Source of the DNA: Bacteroidota bacterium
GTDB taxonomy: Bacteria; Bacteroidota; Bacteroidia; 2-12-FULL-35-15
Assembly (NCBI GenBank): GCA_029237775.1
Contig: JAQZBR010000004.1
Coordinates: forward strand, 806,001-870,000
Direction: 5' to 3'
DNA length: 64,000 nt
Within the stretch, counting starts at the first letter, position 1, and every line of letters begins with the position of its first letter. The position numbers and the translations under genes were made by a program. Below the pieces are notes generated by a model. That model did not search any database. It worked only from the letters and a program-made list of their open reading frames with translations, and was not told the origin of the DNA. Shown in pieces: positions 61,538-64,000 of the stretch.

Positions 61538-61574
61538 ATTATTTAGGATTTAGGAATATTAAATCCTAAATAAT
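61538..61574. repeat. 15-bp perfect inverted repeat between gltX and folB
   Basis: ATTATTTAGGATTTA (61538-61552) is the exact reverse complement of TAAATCCTAAATAAT (61560-61574), around a 7-base loop. AT-rich without T-tail; perhaps a dispersed repeat or mRNA-stability hairpin. Confidence 0.6.
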
Positions 61575-61594
61575 AAATCCCAAATCCCCAACCT

Positions 61595-61945
61595 GTGAAC
61601 AGAATACTTGTAGAAGGAATCAGTGTTTATGCCTACCACGGCTGTCTCGAAGAAGAAGGCCGGATAGGTTGTAATTATCTTGTGGATGTAATGATGGAAA
61701 CCGACTTTTCTGAAGCTGCAACAACGGATGACCTCACTAAAACAATTGATTATGTTACTGTTTACAATATTGTAAGAAAGCAAATGGGTATTCGCTCCAA
61801 ACTCATTGAGCAAGTCGGGCAGCGCATAATCGATGAGTTAAAAACAGAACTTCAGGGTCTTAAAAAACTGGAAGTAAAAGTTACAAAGCTTAACCCCCCT
61901 ATGAACGGGAATGTTGAGAGGGTTAGTATCATTATTTCTGAATAA
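61595..61945 (+). CDS. folB: Dihydroneopterin aldolase
   Basis: A 116-aa folate-pathway enzyme that splits 7,8-dihydroneopterin to hydroxymethyldihydropterin and glycolaldehyde. ILVEGISVYAYHGCLEEEGRIGCNYLVDV holds the family's YHG..EEE..G and the substrate-binding Glu, TIDYVTVYNIV the second block, and KLEVKVTKLNPPM the catalytic Lys region. The start is GTG at 61595. It follows gltX after a repeat and precedes a CWC gene by five bases. Confidence 0.93.
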   Translation: MNRILVEGISVYAYHGCLEEEGRIGCNYLVDVMMETDFSEAATTDDLTKTIDYVTVYNIVRKQMGIRSKLIEQVGQRIIDELKTELQGLKKLEVKVTKLNPPMNGNVERVSIIISE

Positions 61946-61950
61946 TTCCG

Positions 61951-62127
61951 ATGAGTGTAAAGGCCTGCTCAAAATGCAAGAGGGATTTTGAATGCTGTAA
62001 TGAAAACCCCGGTTGCTGGTGCGAACAGATCAAGCTATCTTTGGACACATTGCAGGAATTAAAAAAAGATTTTGACAATTGCCTTTGTCCGGACTGTCTT
62101 CAAGATTACAGTTCAAGCCCTAAATGA
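61951..62127 (+). CDS. Cysteine-rich CWC-family small protein
   Basis: ATG at 61951, TGA at 62125-62127, 58 residues. The start is MSVKACSKCKRDFECC, followed by CWCEQI, then CLCPDCL near the C-terminus. The CxxC, CC, CWC and CLCPDC pattern is that of the small CWC family thought to bind metal. It follows folB by five bases and is probably cotranscribed with it. Its last 15 bases overlap the end of the convergent TMEM220-like gene. Confidence 0.8.
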   Translation: MSVKACSKCKRDFECCNENPGCWCEQIKLSLDTLQELKKDFDNCLCPDCLQDYSSSPK

Positions 62128-62541
62128 TCTTATCGCGGAATCTTCGTCATTTTGTTTTTTCGAGATCGCGTTTTTCCTCCAGTACAACCAAATAGTGTTC
62201 GCAAGCAGAACACCTAATACGATAACCAATCCAAAAAATTCACGGGTCTCTTCTATCCAGGGTTTCTCTGCGTGCATCGACTGCGCAATATTTTCAGAAT
62301 CATGCTCGAACATCCACGACAGAACTCCGGTTTTATCAACCATCAGATACACACTGTACGAAAGATAAATAACAAATCCCGCCAGGTACAAAGAAGGGTT
62401 ATAACGTTTTTGGATCGCAAAATAGCTTAGCAGAGCCGCATAGAGGTAAATTGGGATCCAGATATAGGGGTCAGGGTCATTATACTGAAGTGCAGCAAAA
62501 ATGATGAACAATACCACAAAAATGACGTTAAATGTTTTCAT
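62113..62541 (-). CDS. TMEM220-like small membrane protein
   Basis: A 142-aa protein with four membrane helices. MKTFNVIFVVLFIIFAALQYNDPDPYIWIPIYLYAALLSY contains the QYNDPDP.IW...Y pattern typical of the transmembrane 220 family. ATG 62539-62541 is chosen since the alternative at 62574 adds an unrelated leader. The C-terminal tail is charged (KKQNDEDSAIRSFRA). Function unknown. Confidence 0.75.
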   Translation of the reverse strand: MKTFNVIFVVLFIIFAALQYNDPDPYIWIPIYLYAALLSYFAIQKRYNPSLYLAGFVIYLSYSVYLMVDKTGVLSWMFEHDSENIAQSMHAEKPWIEETREFFGLVIVLGVLLANTIWLYWRKNAISKKQNDEDSAIRSFRA

Positions 62542-62667
62542 AGGACTTTTGTTAGAGATTAGACAAAAATGCACGAATAAGGGGAAAAAAATATGCCAAC
62601 ACGGTCTTTTAAGCCATCACAGTAAATTTAATACCTAAGATAAATAAGGGGATATAGAATATTTTTT

Positions 62668-62675
62668 TAACTTTG
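62668..62675 (+). promoter_or_regulatory. -7-like element TAACTTTG before tRNA-Cys
   Basis: Matches TAnnTTTG 17 bases before the tRNA; no clear -33 TTTG upstream. Confidence 0.45.
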
Positions 62676-62692
62676 CACCGTAAATTTTACTG

Positions 62693-62763
62693 GGTCCTGT
62701 GGCCGAGCGGTTAGGCTGAGCTCTGCAAAAGCTCCTACAGCGGTTCAAATCCGCTCGGGACCT
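62693..62763 (+). tRNA. tRNA-Cys (GCA)
   Basis: Acceptor GGTCCTG pairs with CGGGACC (one G-U), discriminator T at 62763, anticodon stem GAGCT/AGCTC with loop CTGCAAA and anticodon GCA at 62725-62727, T-arm AGCGGTTCAAATCCGCT. CCA is not encoded. Confidence 0.95.
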
Positions 62764-62810
62764 CAAAGTTTGGCTTCCTTTGAACAAATTTGGAAGCGAA
62801 TACAACAAGA

Positions 62811-62836
62811 AAGCCCTCTTTACAGAGGGCTTTTTT
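62811..62836 (+). terminator. Terminator after tRNA-Cys
   Basis: AAGCCCTCT (62811-62819) pairs with AGAGGGCTT (62824-62832) around TTAC, followed by TTTTT. It is strong. Confidence 0.88.
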
Positions 62837-62966
62837 ATTCAAATGACTTCATTTAATTCCAAAAGATTTCAAAATTCCAACCCCTTTTTTAGCCCCTTTA
62901 TTCATACTACTTGCTTTCTGAGCTGAAATTGGCGATATTTGAGAATAGTAGCGGTCTAAAATAGAA

Positions 62967-63407
62967 ATGATAAAATATAATCGAGATAAACGATCCCCTC
63001 GACCCAAAAATGCGATAGTGTCTAAGGTGATGAGCGCCAATAAATCTAAAAACACTAAGCCTGAACTACTATTACGGAAGGCATTATGGGCAGAAGGTAT
63101 CAAGGGCTACAGAATTCATTCTAAATTACTGCCTGGTAAACCCGACATTGCTTTCATTTCGAAAAAAGTTGCTTTGTTCATTAATGGATGTTTTTGGCAC
63201 CGATGTCCCTATTGTAATTATCAATTGCCTAAAAATAACACCGCGTTCTGGCAAAATAAATTCGAAAAAAATGTTGAGCGTGACAATAAAAAAATCACAG
63301 CTTTGAAGGAAATAGGTTGGACTACAATAACCATTTGGGAATGTGAACTGCAAAAAAATCACAAAGAACAAATTCTAAAAGTTCAACGGGCTTTGAACAA
63401 AAGTTAG
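62967..63407 (+). CDS. vsr: Very short patch repair endonuclease (Vsr)
   Basis: A 146-aa enzyme that nicks DNA at T:G mismatches arising from deaminated 5-methylcytosine. SKVMSANKSKNTKPELLLRKALW (about 18-40), LPGKPDIAFISKKVALFINGCFWHRCPYC (about 54-82) with the catalytic Asp and the Cys/His zinc ligands, FWQNK...RD and WECEL are all family blocks. It precedes the C5-methyltransferase gene, the usual vsr partner. Confidence 0.92.
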   Translation: MIKYNRDKRSPRPKNAIVSKVMSANKSKNTKPELLLRKALWAEGIKGYRIHSKLLPGKPDIAFISKKVALFINGCFWHRCPYCNYQLPKNNTAFWQNKFEKNVERDNKKITALKEIGWTTITIWECELQKNHKEQILKVQRALNKS

Positions 63408-63516
63408 ATAACAAAATCTAGTTTCTCTCTATCCCCTCTTTTCGTTAAATTAGAATGTACTATTCCTCTCAATGCTAACAAAATCCTACGTTTGTTAAGA
63501 AAGAGTTGCTTTTGAA

Positions 63517-63548
63517 TTTGGATCCTACATTTAGCGGGATTATATTTG
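63517..63548 (+). promoter_or_regulatory. Bacteroidota-type promoter for the methyltransferase
   Basis: TTTG (63517-63520) and TATATTTG (63541-63548) with a 20-base spacer, 15 bases before the ATG at 63564. This is the best -33/-7 match in the window. Confidence 0.65.
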
Positions 63549-63563
63549 CAAAAAGGTATTTTA

Positions 63564-64000
63564 ATGAAAAGAGCAATTGATCTATATAGTGGTATCGGTG
63601 GATGGACACTTGGAATGAAGTTATCCGGAATTGAAAACGTTTCTTCCTTCGAATGGTGGAAAGATGCGAACCAAACTCACAATTTCAATTTTGGTACATC
63701 ACATAAAGAAGTTAATATTCGAGAGCTTAATATTAAAAAAGATTTAGTTTTTGATAAGCAAATTGATTTTGTAGTTGGGAGCCCACCTTGTACTCAATTC
63801 TCATTTGCTAATAAGGGAGGTAATGGAGATATTGCTGATGGGCTAATAGATATTTACAAATTTTTAGAGGTTGTTGCTTATCTGAAGCCTAAATACTGGG
63901 CAATGGAAAACGTACCTCGGGTAGCAGGAATTCTAAGAGAACAAATTGAAAAAGGTGGCCAATTACATAAATTTAAAAAATTAATTCCTGTAATTGAGGT
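63564..64000 (+). CDS. C5-cytosine DNA methyltransferase (partial, 3' end cut off)
   Basis: 145 codons visible. RAIDLYSGIGGWTLGMKLSG is motif I (SAM binding), VVGSPPCTQFSFAN is motif IV with catalytic Cys76, and WAMENVPRV is motif VI with the ENV triad. The gene continues past the window. Next to vsr, it may belong to a type II restriction-modification or orphan Dcm-like system; no restriction gene is visible. The target sequence lies in the missing part. Confidence 0.93.
   Translation, partial: MKRAIDLYSGIGGWTLGMKLSGIENVSSFEWWKDANQTHNFNFGTSHKEVNIRELNIKKDLVFDKQIDFVVGSPPCTQFSFANKGGNGDIADGLIDIYKFLEVVAYLKPKYWAMENVPRVAGILREQIEKGGQLHKFKKLIPVIE

Overview
The window looks like the chromosome of an environmental member of the Bacteroidota, probably from the Flavobacteriia/Sphingobacteriia side. 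Three points support this. Two large secreted proteins end in type IX secretion (T9SS) sorting domains, and a PorW/SprE-like T9SS lipoprotein gene is also present. The few convincing promoters have the Bacteroidota -7 form TAnnTTTG. Several operons have Bacteroidota-typical layouts (exbB-exbD-exbD-tonB-pstS-like-TPR; porW-bactofilin-atpI-atpBEFHAG without atpDC). No rRNA or CRISPR array was seen. Two tRNA genes are present (Asn-GTT, Cys-GCA).

Layout. 1-9557 is housekeeping: a membrane flippase-like protein, panD, two tandem paralogous secreted proteins, an M1 aminopeptidase lipoprotein, a biotin carrier protein, a Tat-exported Mn-type superoxide dismutase and a PfkB-family kinase. 9696-9769 is tRNA-Asn. 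9721-20470 is a 10.75-kb integrated element bounded by a 50-bp exact direct repeat of the tRNA 3' half. It carries a tyrosine integrase, a PD-(D/E)XK nuclease-like protein, a DUF6414-like protein, a coupled membrane/soluble gene pair, an SF3-type helicase, a nucleotide-cyclase-like protein, an XRE regulator, two further envelope proteins, a RadC-like JAB protein and a 59-aa membrane protein. I see no conjugation genes. The element therefore looks like a small integrative, self-replicating or satellite-like island with possible defence cargo, and it is the most novel part of the window.

20471-25671 holds two T9SS cargo proteins (a kelch-like/PKD protein and a BNR-like repeat protein) with a broken STAS-like gene between them. 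25786-27744 is a KUP potassium transporter. 27961-34108 is the TonB energy-transduction operon, read leftward. 34365-36311 holds a DedA protein and a dicarboxylate/glutamate symporter. 36468-45799 holds the F-type ATP synthase genes with bactofilin and PorW/SprE. 46077-54839 reads rightward: M23 peptidase, dxr, rseP, ALDH7, a thioredoxin-like protein, a DUF4920 lipoprotein, a cytochrome-c-like lipoprotein and small secreted proteins. 54887-59923 reads leftward: an rRNA methyltransferase-like gene and two TPR-SpoIIE phosphatases. 59988-62127 holds gltX, folB and a tiny CWC protein. The end has a TMEM220-like protein, tRNA-Cys, a vsr endonuclease and the start of a C5-cytosine methyltransferase cut by the window edge.

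Dispersed short repeats fill several intergenic gaps: a TACGAATTTACGAAT family (five copies), a CCTCACCCC/CCCCTCTCC hairpin family (two copies) and an ACCACAAAGGC family (two copies). All functional calls come from motif recognition by eye; no database search was run.
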